64,000 nucleotides of DNA, taken from positions 47,594,501-47,658,500 of the forward strand of contig NC_091255.1 in assembly GCF_042477335.2 (NCBI RefSeq), in the 5' to 3' direction. How positions within the stretch are numbered: position 1 is the first letter of the stretch; each line of letters opens with the position of its first letter. This DNA comes from Ovis canadensis (lineage: Eukaryota; Chordata; Mammalia; Artiodactyla; Bovidae). Made by a program: the position numbers and the translations under genes. This document shows positions 1-12,532 of the stretch, piece after piece. The notes beneath the pieces are model-generated. The model was given only the letters and a program-made list of their open reading frames with translations, was not told the DNA's origin and made no database searches.

Positions 1-1950
1 AGCAAGTGGTAGAGGCCAGAGCTGACTCCAATATTTATTAGATTCACCTCACCCCTTCTCACCACACCTTCCTGGCCAGAGGAAAACTGTTTGCTGATGG
101 AACAATAATACCATTGGCCCTCCTTGTTTACCTGCTGTCTCCCCACCCTGGCACTGGGTCTGGGGTGCCTCCCTCCCCTAGATGTCTGTCCCTTGGTTGT
201 ACTCCCCAAAGTGAGGTCCAGACACTCAAGAGATGACTATGGGAGGAGCGCTGTTTCAGAGCTTAATAGTTATACTTTTATTTTCAAGGATTAAAAAAGA
301 AAAAACAACAAGGCCCAACTCCTGATTTCAGGGGTATCATTCCTTGGGATGGCAGTGAGCTAAGGTTTCCTTTTAAGTGAATGCATTAAGTTCAAAGTTA
401 GTTAACAAAGAACAAATTGAGTTTGCATTAATACAGTATGAAGGTTCCCTGGTAGTGAGGAAATTCCTGAAGCTGGCACCTGCCTGAGGCTGGGAGCCCC
501 AGGGCCATCCTGATGGGGATCCAGCCCTTGCTCTTAAGGCGCCAGTGGCAGCCATGGTGGCCAGTGAATATGGCTGAAAAGAAGTGACCTGAAAATCATC
601 CAGAAGAAGGATGCCCGGGATGAGGGGCTGCTCTGGGTGCTGGAAAAATAGCCCCAACTGGAGTCAGGGGATTGCCTCCCATGACCCTTAAATTCTGTCT
701 TCCACTCACCCTCACCACCAGCTGGAGGATTGCTACCTCACGAGACCAACTGAGCTGGAAGAGACCCTCCATGGCGGAGCGCCCTGGATACTTTGTTATC
801 TTCCTTTGCCCAGTGAGGGGTGGACTCTGCCCACAGCCTCACTGCTGGAAGCCCAGCTTTCAAGCTCAGCTTGAGCCCTGCCTGAGCCAGAGGGCACCAC
901 CCCCACCCCCTGCCTGTGCCAGCCAGCCAGGCTCACTGTGCCGCCTAGGGCTCTGGATACCTAGGAGCACTGGGAAAGGTCAGTTCTCATCTGCCCTCCT
1001 GCCCTTCCACGCCCTTGGACTCAGAAGAGCTCCTCATGCCCACCTGCACCCTCTGTGCCAGCTGCTGGGGAGCTGTGCCAGCGTCCTTCCCTGGCTTCTA
1101 TGCCAGTGTCCTTCCCTGGCTCCTGGGGGTGGGGCAGGCGGTATGCCAGCCCTAGAGAAGCAGGGAGGGTGGGGAGGTCCAGGGTCACCCAGGCTCTCCC
1201 AGGTCGATTAAAGGGGCCAAGGTGGGGCTGGCAGGGAGGGGTCCGGGCTGCCAGAGCAGGCAGCGGAGAGGCAGAGGCTCCAGACAGTGAATGTGTGCCC
1301 ACAGCCCTAGTGATGACTACAGCCCGTAAACCTCGGGAGTGGATGGCGCTGAGGGTAGGGAGGAGGCCGCTGAGCAGGCCCAGAGACGGTGGAGCAAGGA
1401 CCAACTCCTCCCTGCCTCCTCCATGACAGGGCTCAGCCTCAGGTGCCCGGACACTGGCAGGTGCACGCAGGGCCATGGGTGAGGCAGGACCTGGATTCTA
1501 GGGGGTGGCAGGGAGAGAGGAAGAAGTAGGAGAGACATTGGGCTGTCTCTGAGGGGAGGTGGGGCTTTGATTTGAAATCTTTAGGCTCTTTTGAAAACTA
1601 AGAGCCTTCAAGATCCTTGGCTTTCTTTAACAAAGAAACTCAGGGAAAGAGGTGAGGTACCTGCCTGACCCAGGAGTCCTAGCTCCCTGCTCTGTGCAGA
1701 GTTCTCTCCTCTCTGTGGGGCCCCAGTAGGCTGAGACAACTGGCCTGGGATTCTTGGTCGGGGCACCATCCTGTTGCCTGGGGGTAAAGAGGCCCTTGGG
1801 GGCTCGGAGGGCTCAGGCAAGAATTTATCTGAGCCAGAACACTGGGAGGACAAAAGCCCAGACCAGAGACCTCTTGGGTTTAGAGTCAGCTTTTCCTCTG
1901 ACGGGTCCCAGGTTAGCCATTCTTTTAGTTCTCCACCCTAAAAGCCTCTT
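1..1950. other. GC-rich unique sequence, no gene recognised
   Basis: No coding exon, RNA gene or recognisable repeat was seen on either strand. Open frames here overlap each other on both strands, have proline/serine/arginine-rich compositions typical of chance translation of GC-rich DNA, and resemble no family I know. This could be intronic or intergenic. Confidence 0.5.
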
Positions 1951-1954
1951 CTCT

Positions 1955-2065
1955 CTCAGAGCCTGAGGGTACTGATCTGTAAAATGGGGACAACATCTCT
2001 AAACCCCCCTCCTGGGCAGTGGGTGAGAAGCTAGCAAGACAATGAGGAGAAAGCACATTTTGAAC
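1955..2065 (+). repeat. MIR SINE fragment
   Basis: It carries the MIR core phrase CTGATCTGTAAAATGGGGAC in plus orientation, followed by diverged MIR-like sequence. MIRs are ancient mammalian tRNA-derived SINEs. The ends are uncertain. Confidence 0.5.
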
Positions 2066-5000
2066 TAAAGACATTCCTGGCATGTGGGCTGTGAGGACAG
2101 CAGGACAGCCTTCCCATTGCCCCGGGCCTGCTCCAGCCACCACCAAGGGCTCAAGTGGCCCTGACCCTCCCCAGACAGAGCAGCTCGGTGAAAAGCCAAG
2201 GAGATCAATTCCAATCTAGCAAGCAGTGGCTCTGGGTAGCAGCGGCCCTGAGCAGATCGATGCTTCTGTTCACTGGCAGAGGCTGCTGAGGGATCTATCT
2301 GGGCAGGGGTCTTGTGGGTAGGGGGACCTGGGGAGGCAGATGGGACAGGGAGGCCTGAAGGCGGTAAGCAGACTGGATTCTGCTGGGGCAGGGTGGAGAG
2401 ACAGGGGATGCAGGGGAAAAGTGGGAGACCCTGGATGGAGAAGCAGAGCTGGAGTACAGCTGGAAGGGGCCTTGGGACAGACAGCCCCTGAAGCGTGGGG
2501 GTGGGAGGAGTCGGAGAGATAAGTTGGAGGTCTTGCTATCTCTCCAAGAATCCTCCGTGTGCAAGGCCAGCTATAATTTTTGAGTCAGAGGTTCAAGCTA
2601 CAGGAGAGATGCCCAGGACTAGCAGAATCCAGCTCAGAATGAGGGGAAAGGGAAGGTGGAGAAGGGGGTGCTGTCGCCTCCCTTAGCTCTGCCTTCCCTG
2701 CCTGGGCAATGGGGAAGTGAACCTGTCTGGAGGCTGGGATGACCAGGAAGCAGTGGGCGCCCCCAAGTGGCCAGCTGCGGATAAAGGCGCAGGTGCTTGG
2801 GAAGAGAGCGACATTGTTATTTGCTCCACCAATCCCAAATTCCACGTTTATTTATGAGCCCAATTTATTTTTATCCTCACTGCATTCTTTCACATGAGAT
2901 CACTGTAACTCATGATGAGAATTAGGATCCCAAGGTTTCAGTGACACTGTCTCATAAGCCATCCAGCCCCTCCCCACCTTGCATCTTTACCCCAGATGTC
3001 ACCACCCTCTGTCCTCTGGCTGCCACTGGGCAACAGTTACACATGACATCATCTTCCAAGGAGGAGAGTGTGGAGAAGGGGAGGGGGGAGGGAGAGGGAA
3101 GAAGAAAGAGGAAGGGGAGGAAATGGAAGAACAAAGCCAAGAGCTACAAAAAAGAGAAGGGTCTCACTGGGGCCCCTGCTGGGAGGACCAGAGTTTAGGT
3201 CTCTGGGTCCTTCTCCCCAGAGATTGGGAGGGCTGGACAAGGCCCCCCCACCCCGTGGGGACCTGAGGTCTCACAGGCGTGACCTCAACTGGGGCCTGGG
3301 CACCAGCTCAGGGAGTCCAGAGGGCCTGGGGCTAGATCCCAGTGAGGCCGGCAGTCAGGGCAAGCAGTGGGGAAGGGGGTGCATGGAGATTGCCAGAAAG
3401 GTGGAGGGCCTGGCTCAGACCCCAAAGTGCCCCGTCTGCGTCCACACACACACTTGAATGCGTGCGGCACAAGTCCCACCATCTTCAGCCAAAGCAAGAG
3501 GAGCCCAAGTCACCCTGAGGAGCCCTGAGGCGACTGCCACCATCGATTGTGCCTGACAATTCCATCCTGCTGGGTGGCTGGCTGCGCAGTCAGGAAGCGC
3601 ACTGTGCTGGGAGGTCAGAGGCCAGAGGACAAAGGTCAAGCTTGGCAGAGGCTTCAAGAACCTGGATGAGGCGAAGGGATCATCCCTTCCCACCCCTCCC
3701 TTGGTGAAGAAGCTGACCCCTCAGTCTCCAGGCACCTCTGGCTCTGGCTCCCTGTGTGCCCACAGTCCTCAGTCAGCTCTGCCTGTGGGTCCTTGGAGCA
3801 GAAGCCCGTCTGTGTCTGTTTTCTAAAACCATCTTTTCCGCCCCATACCACAGCAACCAAAGTCATTTTCCGGGCAATTGCCTTTCTGTAAACATTCCAG
3901 TGTAATATCCCCCCAAATTGCTAATGCCCAGCACCCTGTTGAGTCTCCCCGTCACTCCAACCAAAGCCTCAGAGGTACGGGCGGGTGGAGGGAGGAACAG
4001 GCATCAGGGGGAGAGGATTAAGGACAGGGCTTCACGTCCAGCTCCTGGCATGAACCCTCACACCTGCCCCCGCCGTGTTCCCCCATTCCCCACCAACCCA
4101 GCCCCACTCCCCTGAAGGTCAGGCCTCCTCAGGAGACTCTGCCTGGGCCAGGAGGCATGACAAAGAAGAAAGGGGAGGGGATCCTATGGCAGAGAGGCCT
4201 GGGAGGAAAGGGAGAGGGCTTGAAAGCATGCGGGCGATGGTCAGACAACAAAGGTGACTCCCTGGGACCTGGAAGCACAAGCAAGCTGTCATCGCTGGGC
4301 CCCCAGGGAAGGCAGTTCCCTTGTTCCTGAGGTGTTGGGAAGGAAGACACAGACGTGGGAAGAGGCCAGGTGGAGACCATCGCCATGATGGACCATTTCC
4401 CCAAGGCAGGGCAGTGCTGGGGGACAGGTGTAAGGCGAGAGGGTATCAGAGGCAGGATGGTCCTTGGCTGGAGACACGGATGTCCCCTCCTCACCCCCCA
4501 GCACTGATCTACAGCCACCGTAGAGAAGGGCCTGGGTTGGGTCGATTCTCCTGGCAGTACAGCAGGGAAACCGAGGACGGGGGAAGCTGAGTGAGTTAAC
4601 CGTGTGGACTCCCTTCCCCGGGCTGAGGGGAGAGGAGGAAGAGGACTGTGACCCCTCTGCACTCTTCTAACTCCTTGCTCAGGGAACCCTGCTCCCCAGC
4701 TCCCCAGCCCTGAGGGCATCTAGACTCTAGGGGTGGGGGTGGGGAAGAGAGTCTGCCAGGGAGGGAGCCAGGAGGCAGGGGCGGGGGTAGGGCACTGTCA
4801 GTCACAGCTTCATGCAGGCAGAAAAACACGAACCAATTTGCACAGATTTAAAACCCACCGAAGGCCACTTAGTTGGTAAACGAGTCGGAATCTAATTAAA
4901 GGACCTGTCAGGCCTGGGGGAGGGAGAGCTCACCTGCCTGGGTCTCAGCTGCTCCCAGCAGGGCTTCTGGAGCTTTCCCCAGGGAGAGGGCATCTGAGAG

Positions 5001-5090
5001 AGGGAGGGTGTCAGGCTCCCTGGGGGTGGGGCGGGCACTGCCCCAGCCAGAGGCTTCCTGAGCCAACCCTTCCCTCCCACCCTTCCACAG
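2066..5090. other. Unique sequence with an A/T-rich patch and a purine tract
   Basis: No gene was recognised. About 2,805-2,895 is A/T-rich within GC-rich surroundings and holds TTATTTATG and AATTTATTTTTATC motifs, which makes it a candidate conserved non-coding element. About 3,058-3,160 is a near-pure purine run of GGAGG/GAAGA type on the plus strand. The rest is unremarkable. Confidence 0.4.
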
Positions 5091-5099
5091 GCCGACTCT

Positions 5100-5480
5100 G
5101 CCCTGTGACCCTGTCCACTTGCTCAGATCGGGAGCGCCGCAGGGCAGGGCTTCTTCCCTCCAATTGGTCACATCGCAGGGCAGGGCCCATGCCTCCTCCC
5201 TCAGACTGAGAGCCTTTGTGTCCCCCCCTTAGACTGGGGACACCCCAGAGCAGGGCCCCTGTCTCCCCCATCAGACTAGGGGCTCGCCTAGGACAGAGCC
5301 TTGTTTCCCCTTAGACTGGGCAAGACCTGGGCCTCCTCTTTGGGGGCACTAGATAGGGCCCCCATTTACCCCTTTGGATTAGAAGCTCCCTCAGGGAAAG
5401 GCCCTTGTCTCCCCCTTAGACTGGGGCCTCCTTGAAGGCAGAGGTACCCCCTCCCCCACCCAGACTGGGTAGTCTTGCAG
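5100..5480 (+). repeat. Degenerate tandem array of a ~45-60 bp L2-like unit
   Basis: A phrase of the form 'AGACTGGGG...CAGGGCAGGGCCC...TGTCTCCCCC' recurs about six times with heavy divergence, for example near 5,135, 5,175, 5,235, 5,270, 5,385 and 5,420. The unit resembles the 3' part of L2 LINEs (AGACTGNGAGCTCC...GGGCAGGG). Spacing varies, so the array is old. It has no coding signal. Confidence 0.55.
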
Positions 5481-6270
5481 GACAGAATTAGGTGGGGTGA
5501 AGAGACTCACAGGCCACCTCAGGAGTGGGGTGGGGCCCAGGGACAGAAAAAGATGCCAAGCTTGACCTCAGTGCCATCTCTGCCAGTGCCCTGGCTCTGC
5601 ATGGCAGTGGAGTCCTTGTCCCCTTCGATCTGCTGCCCTCTCTCCATGACTCCCCACAACCATAGGACAGCCCTCTCCCTGGTGAGGTGACAGCTCTTCT
5701 CTCTTAGCAAAGCAGAGTGATGTCTCCAGACTGTTCAGCTAAGCCCGGCCTGCGTCTGCTTTCACTCCAGCCAAATGCCTCTCACGGGCAAGGGAACCAA
5801 GGCATGGAGAGTGAACTGGAGTCACACAGGAGCTGCAAGCAGAGCTGGGAATGGAACCTGAGTGTCCTGGCCCCTGGGGACAAGGACTGTCCCACCCCTC
5901 TCTGCCACTTCCCAGAAAGCAATTGCCGGGGGATCCCTTCTCCAGGCCCCAGACCCCAGGAGGGCAAGACTAACAAGCTCCTTAGGAGAGATCAGCAGCA
6001 AGGAGGCAAACGCCATGGCACCCTGGGCCCCAGAGAGAGACGGGCCACGGGGCACAGTCCAGCCACCCCCTCAGGTGCCCATCCCGGCCCAGCAGCTGCT
6101 CACCGCACAGAAACCAGGGTCCCCATGTGGCACCTGAATCATACTCCTCAGACAAGACCCCCTCCTGGCGAAAGAGCTGACAAGCCAGCCTCCTGCTCAG
6201 AATTTCAGATATGCAACCCTCCCCCACTGCAGGTGAAGCTATGGCATGACCAAAAATCACTCAACTAGCA
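5481..6270. other. Unique GC-rich sequence
   Basis: No gene or repeat was recognised. The 183-codon plus-strand open frame across this stretch has no domain, and frames on the other strand are equally open. Confidence 0.4.
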
Positions 6271-6273
6271 GGG

Positions 6274-6366
6274 GAGAAAGAGCTCTGTTCAAACCCAGCT
6301 CTGCCACTGTCTGGCTGTGTAACCTTGAGAATGTTAGCAGCCTCTTGGAGCCTCAGTCATTTCATT
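6274..6366 (+). repeat. MIR SINE fragment
   Basis: Sequence reads GTTCAAACCCAGCTCTGCCA, then CTGGCTGTGTAACCTTGAG and GAGCCTCAGTCATTTCATTTG. This is the standard MIR core in plus orientation. Confidence 0.75.
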
Positions 6367-6369
6367 TGT

Positions 6370-8495
6370 TTTTGTTTTTTTAAAAAGCTATTAACACTCA
6401 GACGGGTGCGCAGGTTGCACACTGCACAAAGGCACCGGCTAGGGGCATGGGTGGGGGACAGGCTCTTCCTGATCTGCCCAATCCCTTGATCTCCTTTCAC
6501 TCCACAGTCATCACAACCAGGATGGTAGGGGGTTGCATTTTCAGCGACTGATGAAGGTCTGGCTAATTGGTTTCCCCAGGAAGGGCGGGGGCGGGGATGC
6601 AGAGGGGAGCATGTCACCCCTAGCCTGAAGCCCTCAAGCCCTGGCTAGAGAAGCTGGGAACAGCCCTGGCGTGTGCCCACACAGCCCGCGCTAACAAGCT
6701 AACTCCTGCCTGGCATCTCCACCACCATCACGCGCCCAGGGAAGGTGTCCTGTCAGCCCCACGTCTCCTTGGAGAGGCAGCGGAGAGGAACACAGGCAGG
6801 GAGGAAGGGAGGGAGGTGGGGGGAGGCGGGAAAGCAGACGCCTGTGCTCCAGCTCTGCCGCTGCTCTGGGGAGGCTGCCAGAGCACCTTCCATCCCCTGA
6901 GGGCGGGGGGATCTTGAGCCTCGGGGTGCTAAGGCCTGGGCAGCTGGTGGGCGAGGGGAACTTTACCATACCCCTGAAGCTGCCTTGGGCTGAAAGCAAG
7001 CCCAGAGGGAGGCATCCTGTTCCCAGGAAGAGGGACCCCAATCTGCTGGACGCGAGGGAGTGGAAGCCCCACCATGCACCCCAGCTCCCCATAGGGAAGT
7101 GTCATCAACACCCAGGCTTCCTCGAGGGTCTCACAAATGTTGGACAGGAGCCCCAGCTCAGCTGGATCCTTCCACATCCTCCTCTGAGACACCGCCCTTT
7201 GTGGGGTCAAGTTCTCTTGGGGAGCTTTTCCCAGCCCCACACCCCAGCACCCAGACAGCTCCCTCAGCCACCATGACGATGGGGTCCTGGTGTCTGCAGT
7301 CTCCAACCACAGGCCACGCTTCTGCTCGTCAACGCCTGAGCCCCGTGGTGCAGGTCGACATGCCCAGCACAGGCTCACAGACCCGTGCCCAGTCACGAGG
7401 GGCTCCCCTGCACCTACCACAGGCATCCACGCACAGAAGGGCACACCTGGCCCCGCCAGGACCGGGTCACCCCAGAGCCACCACCCTGACCCACCACTGT
7501 GCCATCTTGGATGCCATGCAGACAGGCAGGGCACGGTGCCCGGACACACACTGTGTGCATTTACCATCCCCTGACAGGGTCACCGCACGTGCGAGCTCCC
7601 TCGAGTATCAGTCTCAGGCATCTCCAGTTTGGACTGAGAGACACTGGGAACCCCACTGGCCATCCTGAATCCAGCCACGCCTTCTCAGAGACGCGATTTC
7701 CGTGGCCCCTCTCTTGCTTTGCCAAGTTCAGGGTCTCTGAAAGTGTTTACACTTCGTCTTGACATAAAAGCCACTCCACTCTCACCAATGTTTACCCAGC
7801 CAAGCAATGCCAAGGACTGAGAGGCCGCTTCCAGACCTGGTACGCCCAGCCCTGTCTCCCTGTACAGGTTCTCAGCCTCCTGCAAGGAGCTGGCGGGCCT
7901 TGGACCCACTTCCACCTGCTGCCGGAGGGTGGACAGGGCTGCGAGTTTCAGCCCTCACCTCACAAGGTACTTACTCTACTGCCCTGCAAGCCCACTGAGA
8001 ACAAACAGCAAGTGTGCGGCCCATCAGGTTCCCTCCCTAGGGATGCTGAGGTTAGTACCGGGAGAGACTCTGGAGGGTGGAAGAGGCGAAGCCTGAGAAG
8101 GCAGGAGGAGACTCAGGGTTTCCTGCCTGACTTCTGGGTCCACACTGACCTGGAAGCCTGCTCAGATTCCAGGGGCATCTTTCAGTTCTCCCTGGTGTCT
8201 AGACTGAACCGTCCCACCAGAGCAGCATCTGGGAAGGTGGCGCGTGAGCTGGAAGGCAGGGGAGAAATGCACAGTCTCGCCTTCCATCTGCAAAAGACTC
8301 GAAAACTCCAGCCTCCCATCTCAGTTAAATCCACCCATCCGTGTGGAGTGACGAGATGTGAACTCAGCACCAGGCTTGCTGGGTGCTCTGGGGGAAACGG
8401 ACCAACCGTGAAAGACAGCACTCCTGATTCCCTCCCTCCCACAAGGCATACACTCAGGACGGTCCCCAAGGAGCTCTGAGAGCCACTCTTCATTC
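6370..8495. other. Unique GC-rich sequence
   Basis: No exon, RNA gene or clear repeat was recognised. Long overlapping open frames (up to 212 codons on the minus strand near 6.9-7.6 kb) are present on both strands. They show no domain and are read as chance frames in GC-rich DNA. Confidence 0.4.
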
Positions 8496-8499
8496 AGTT

Positions 8500-8620
8500 C
8501 TCAGATACACCTTGGGAGGTTCTCCCCCATTTTACAGATGAGAAAGCAGAGACTCAGGAAGGGGTGACTGCCCAAGGTCAGAGCTGGTCAGTGGAGAAGC
8601 CCTGGTCTCGACTGTGGGGT
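8500..8620 (-). repeat. MIR SINE fragment
   Basis: The plus strand reads CCCCCATTTTACAGATGAGA followed by GCAGAGACTCAGGAAGGGG and CCCAAGGTCAGAGCTGG. This is the reverse complement of the MIR core. Confidence 0.7.
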
Positions 8621-9003
8621 TCTCAGCCGGGATCCCTCTTCCCTCCTCGATGCCCTGCTGATTCATCCCTGAGTCTTCGTCTCAGCCCCTGGGCCAGAGC
8701 TCCTTATATCCCCTCAGTCTATCTAGCTTCCTAAGAAGGAGGAAGCTTCAAACAGCCCCCTCCCCAGTGAAGCACAGAGACCCTCAGCACCATCCTTTCT
8801 GGGGAGACCACACACCAGAAGAGCAGGGACCCTTCCCCAGGGCAGGGCTGAGAGAGGATGAGGGGCAGGGAGCAGGGCAGCCCCAGGGCCCCCGAAGCCC
8901 AGGATGGGAAGGAGGTCCCACTTTTCCACAACCCTCCCCGATACATCAATTTGGTGCAGAGCCCCCCACCCCCCCACCCCAGCCCCTGCCACAGGCTGTG
9001 CCT

Positions 9004-9112
9004 ACACCAAACTGCAAGTCCTTCATAGTTCAGGAATGCCATCCAGCCGGGGCTTGGATACCTCCAGAAACAGAGAGCTCATTGTGTCTAAGGCACCAGA
9101 TACCTTGTGGAA
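9004..9112 (+). repeat. Diverged interspersed repeat, copy 1 of a pair
   Basis: About 105 bp beginning ACACCAAACTGCAAGTCC and containing GGATACCTCCAGAAACAG recur in the same orientation at 10,883-10,988, roughly 83% identical by eye. I recognise the 'CCTCCAG..ACAG.GAGCTCA' phrase as an old mammalian interspersed repeat but cannot name the family. Confidence 0.65.
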
Positions 9113-10389
9113 TCCCTCCTTCCTTAAAGTGAGCCAGAGTCTGTGCCCACGGCCCTCAGAGGGACCTGGGGTGGGTCACGACTTCTCCCTTGGGGCCAGA
9201 ATGAAGGCTCCTGAACCCAAATCTTCTCTCCCCAGCCCGACACCTCAAGTCCCTCCGTCTGTGGCCTGGCTTCAGCCCTGGGCTACCAGCACTGCCCTCT
9301 GCTGGGTCAGCCTCATGTTGTCACCTCTCCTGTTAGCTGGTGGCCTTCAGAATGGCTCCAATTGTCCAGACAAGGTCTGAGCAGCCCAGGTGACCCCACT
9401 GCGTCTGCACTCGCCAGCCCTCCTCCTGCCCCCAGGCTGTGTGTCAGGAGAAATCAATGCCAGGGCAGACTCAGCCCTGCTCTGGGACCAAGATGGACCT
9501 TCCTTGTCCCCTGCTCCTAACTTTCAGGCCTCCCCTGACCTCGGGCCTCAGGGCCAGCTTGACTCTTCCTGCCAGGGATGGATGATTCCTGAGTTCAACC
9601 TGCTGGCTCCTTCGAGGCACCTCCCTCTGCCTTCTGATGCCTGGCCTCACTAATGCGGTTCCAGGAGTCTGCTTGGGGTCTTAGCCCCTTCCTAGCAACT
9701 ATGGCCCTGTCAGCCCCAGCCAGGCGTATCCCAGCTCCAAACACCAAAGCCTTTGCCCAGGAGTTTAAGTGGGCAGCCTGCTCTGCCCATAATTCTCTGG
9801 TTAGTGGCCTGAGGCCCTTGATACCCTGCCCAGCAGCCAGGCGTTGCAGGGGTGTGTCCAGCCACTCTAAGGACTGGAAAACCACAGCCCCCACGATAAC
9901 AGCTGAAGCATGTTAGCCACACAGTGCTTCCTCCTTGTTAACCTACTCCCTCCTCGCCAGACTCTGCCCTACTGCCAGAGGGCCCTGAATTGGAAGGAGA
10001 GGCTCCCTCACCCCCCGCTTCTTCCAGCACTCTGCCCCGTATCTGCATGCCACGCTCGCACGGTGGCTAATTCTGGCATCTCATCAGACAGTAATTATGG
10101 GGGAATCAGCAGCACTGTCATCTCTGCAGCTCGGCACCTGTCACCACGCCACCATCCCCAGGCTGCTGGGCTGGGACCGGAAGCTGAGGGAGGAAGGGTT
10201 TACTGGGCTGAGGGGCATCTGCTCCCTCCTCGCCTCCGCAGCCCTCACTTCCTTCAACCCTACCTCCCCACAGGTGTGCAGCGCATGTCAACCAGGTGGC
10301 CAGTGGCCACTCCAGAGCTCCCTGTTAGCCAGGCCAGGTATGGAATGCACGTGCTCTGGGTCACACACAGGTGTGTCGAGGAAGGACAC

Positions 10390-10580
10390 ACAGCACGCCG
10401 AGGTTCAAATCAAAAAATGCCCCTTCCCATAAGTGTGACACTGAACAACTTGTTTTACTTCACTGGAGATCAGCTTCTCTAATGGGGAAAATAGTGCCCA
10501 CCTTGAGCAGAGGGGAAGAAATAAATATATAGAGTATCTAGCCCAGTGGCTGGCACACAGATGATCATGTATTCATTAAT
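10390..10580 (+). repeat. MIR-like SINE
   Basis: GACACTGAACAACTTGTTTT and CAGCTTCTCTAATGGGGAAA followed by GCCCAGTGGCTGGCACACAG correspond to the MIR core and 3' part (loss of similarity at the ends). Plus orientation. Confidence 0.6.
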
Positions 10581-10882
10581 AAACAATGCATAATAATAAA
10601 TTAATAAACACACCTACCGTGTGCTGGGCAATATGAAGATGCCAAGGTAAGTGAACCGCAGTTTAGCAAAGACCACACTGGGTCTAGGCATGGGTCCTGG
10701 CCACACTGGGGTGTAGGCATTTTGTTTGGCTGGTAGTGTTTTATTTTGTTTCTTTGATTTTTAATGCCTTTAAGGAACATAAGCACGCTTCTCTACGGTC
10801 CTTATCCACTGCTTCACTCATTTCCGGCCCCTGAAAGAACTGGATTTGCTGCCCCAGGAGTGAATGTGAACTCAGAGGGGCG

Positions 10883-10988
10883 ACACCAAACTGCAAGTCC
10901 TCCCTATTCCAGAACGCCACCCAGCCGGGACTTGGATACCTCCAGAAACAGAAAGCTCATTACATTTAAGGCACCAAACATCTTGCAG
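10883..10988 (+). repeat. Diverged interspersed repeat, copy 2 of a pair
   Basis: Direct-orientation partner of 9,004-9,112, sharing ACACCAAACTGCAAGTCCT, CTTGGATACCTCCAGAAACA and AGCTCATT. The spacing between copies is about 1.88 kb. It may be a local duplication or two independent insertions of one family. Confidence 0.65.
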
Positions 10989-11634
10989 TGCTCAGAGGAG
11001 CAAGCCTAGAGGTGGTCAGGGAGGGACACTTCAGGGAGGAGCAGAAGTGGGAGGTGACAAAGGCAGGGCCTTCCTGGAAGAGGAAGCGCAGGGGCAGAGG
11101 GTCCCAGAGGGAAAGGCGAAGCCCACTCGGAGCTGATGGAGACAGAGGCATCTCAAGGGGTCTTTCCTGGTGCTGGATTTCCGCCTGGCTGCAGCGCCTC
11201 CGCTCGTTTCCCAGGTGGGTCCTGCCGGTGGAGCTATGACATACGACCACGTACCCTCGCCCCACGAGCAGCATCTGCTGCCCCAGCCTCGTCACTGTGT
11301 CTCTTCCCTAGCCCCATGCAGCCCACCCTCACTAGAGTGGAAAAGGACTCTGGCTAGAATCAAAAGGAGGTATGCACATGAGAATTCTCTAACCTCCAAT
11401 CCACTTCTGACCCCTGACTTCAGGGTCAGGAAACCCCCCCCGAGACTCCCCCAGGGGTGGACCCAGGAATGCAGTAGTGGGAGGGAAGTGGATTCCCAGT
11501 GGCTTGAATCACAGGGAACCGTGCTTGCAGGGGTGCAGAGAGTGAGGCAAAGGCAGAGCCCTGTACATGCAGCATGAGGAACAGAGGCTAGACTTCAGGT
11601 GGAAGGCACAACGGCAGGAGGGGGAGCGGGGCTG

Positions 11635-11835
11635 AAGTTACCACGGTGACCCTGGGCATGTTACTTAACCTCTCTCGTCTGTCACCGCCTTTGTAAAACA
11701 GAGACTACAGCATGGAGCTCACATGACAGCTATGAGGATGAAATGAAGGGACAGAGGTACAGGGCTTGATCCAGCATATGGCTCATGCAGTTTTGAGCAA
11801 AATTCAGTAAATATTGGTCATTTGTATTTTTATTA
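11635..11835 (+). repeat. MIR SINE
   Basis: GGTGACCCTGGGCATGTTAC, TTAACCTCTCTCGTCTGT, TTTGTAAAACAGAGACTACA and GAGGATGAAATGAAGGGAC follow the MIR consensus in order. Plus orientation, fairly complete. Confidence 0.75.
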
Positions 11836-12421
11836 TCACCAGGAATACTTTCCCCCCCAAACTCAGTAATGACTAAATGAACCCCCCATACCTCTCCAGC
11901 CCGGCACTCCCTTGCTCTCGCTGAGCCACAGAGGGAGCGTGGAGGTATCTTCTAACCAGAGTCGGCAGAGAGGAGCTGACCCCACAGGGCCCACTTCCAG
12001 GGAGGCCTCTGGACCTGGATGATGCCTGCCCCACCACAAACAATCTAATAACCCTTCAGAGCACATTTTCAACCCCCTCCCCACATGTTATTCCACTCCT
12101 GGTGGTAAAGCCAGATAGGGGTTGCCCTGGGTCTTTACAGATGTAGAAAGTAAGTCTTGGGAGGGACTGAGCTCGCTGTCTCTGGGAGTATTCTGGAAGA
12201 GGGTAAGTGAAAGAGGAAGACATTCAGTCTTTCCTCTTTTCCTAGTTCCTGACCCTCAGCCTTGGCCCATCTGTTTGTGTGGAGAAGTGGGGCGGCGGGG
12301 GTGGGGGGTGGCTTGTGTGACCAGGACACGGGCCGAGGGGAAAGGCAGCAATTTCAAGTCACTTCTGCCTTCTCCTGGCAGCAGCCACTGATAGGGGAGG
12401 GAGGGGAGCAGCATCGTTGCT

Positions 12422-12532
12422 CTTTTAGGAAAACGGTAATTTTAATTAAGAGGCAGACAAACGAGCGCTCTGCAGATTGTCTCCGAGCAAAGTTATTAAA
12501 AAGCCATCAAGGCGGCAGCAGCCACAGTGGCA
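12422..12532. promoter_or_regulatory. Candidate conserved non-coding element (A/T-rich, homeodomain-type motifs)
   Basis: Inside GC-rich DNA this stretch contains GGTAATTTTAATTAAGAGGC and AAAGTTATTAAAAAGCC around a balanced core. Clusters of TAAT/ATTA sites embedded in otherwise GC-rich sequence are typical of developmental enhancers. No conservation data are available here, so this is inference from composition only. Confidence 0.3.
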
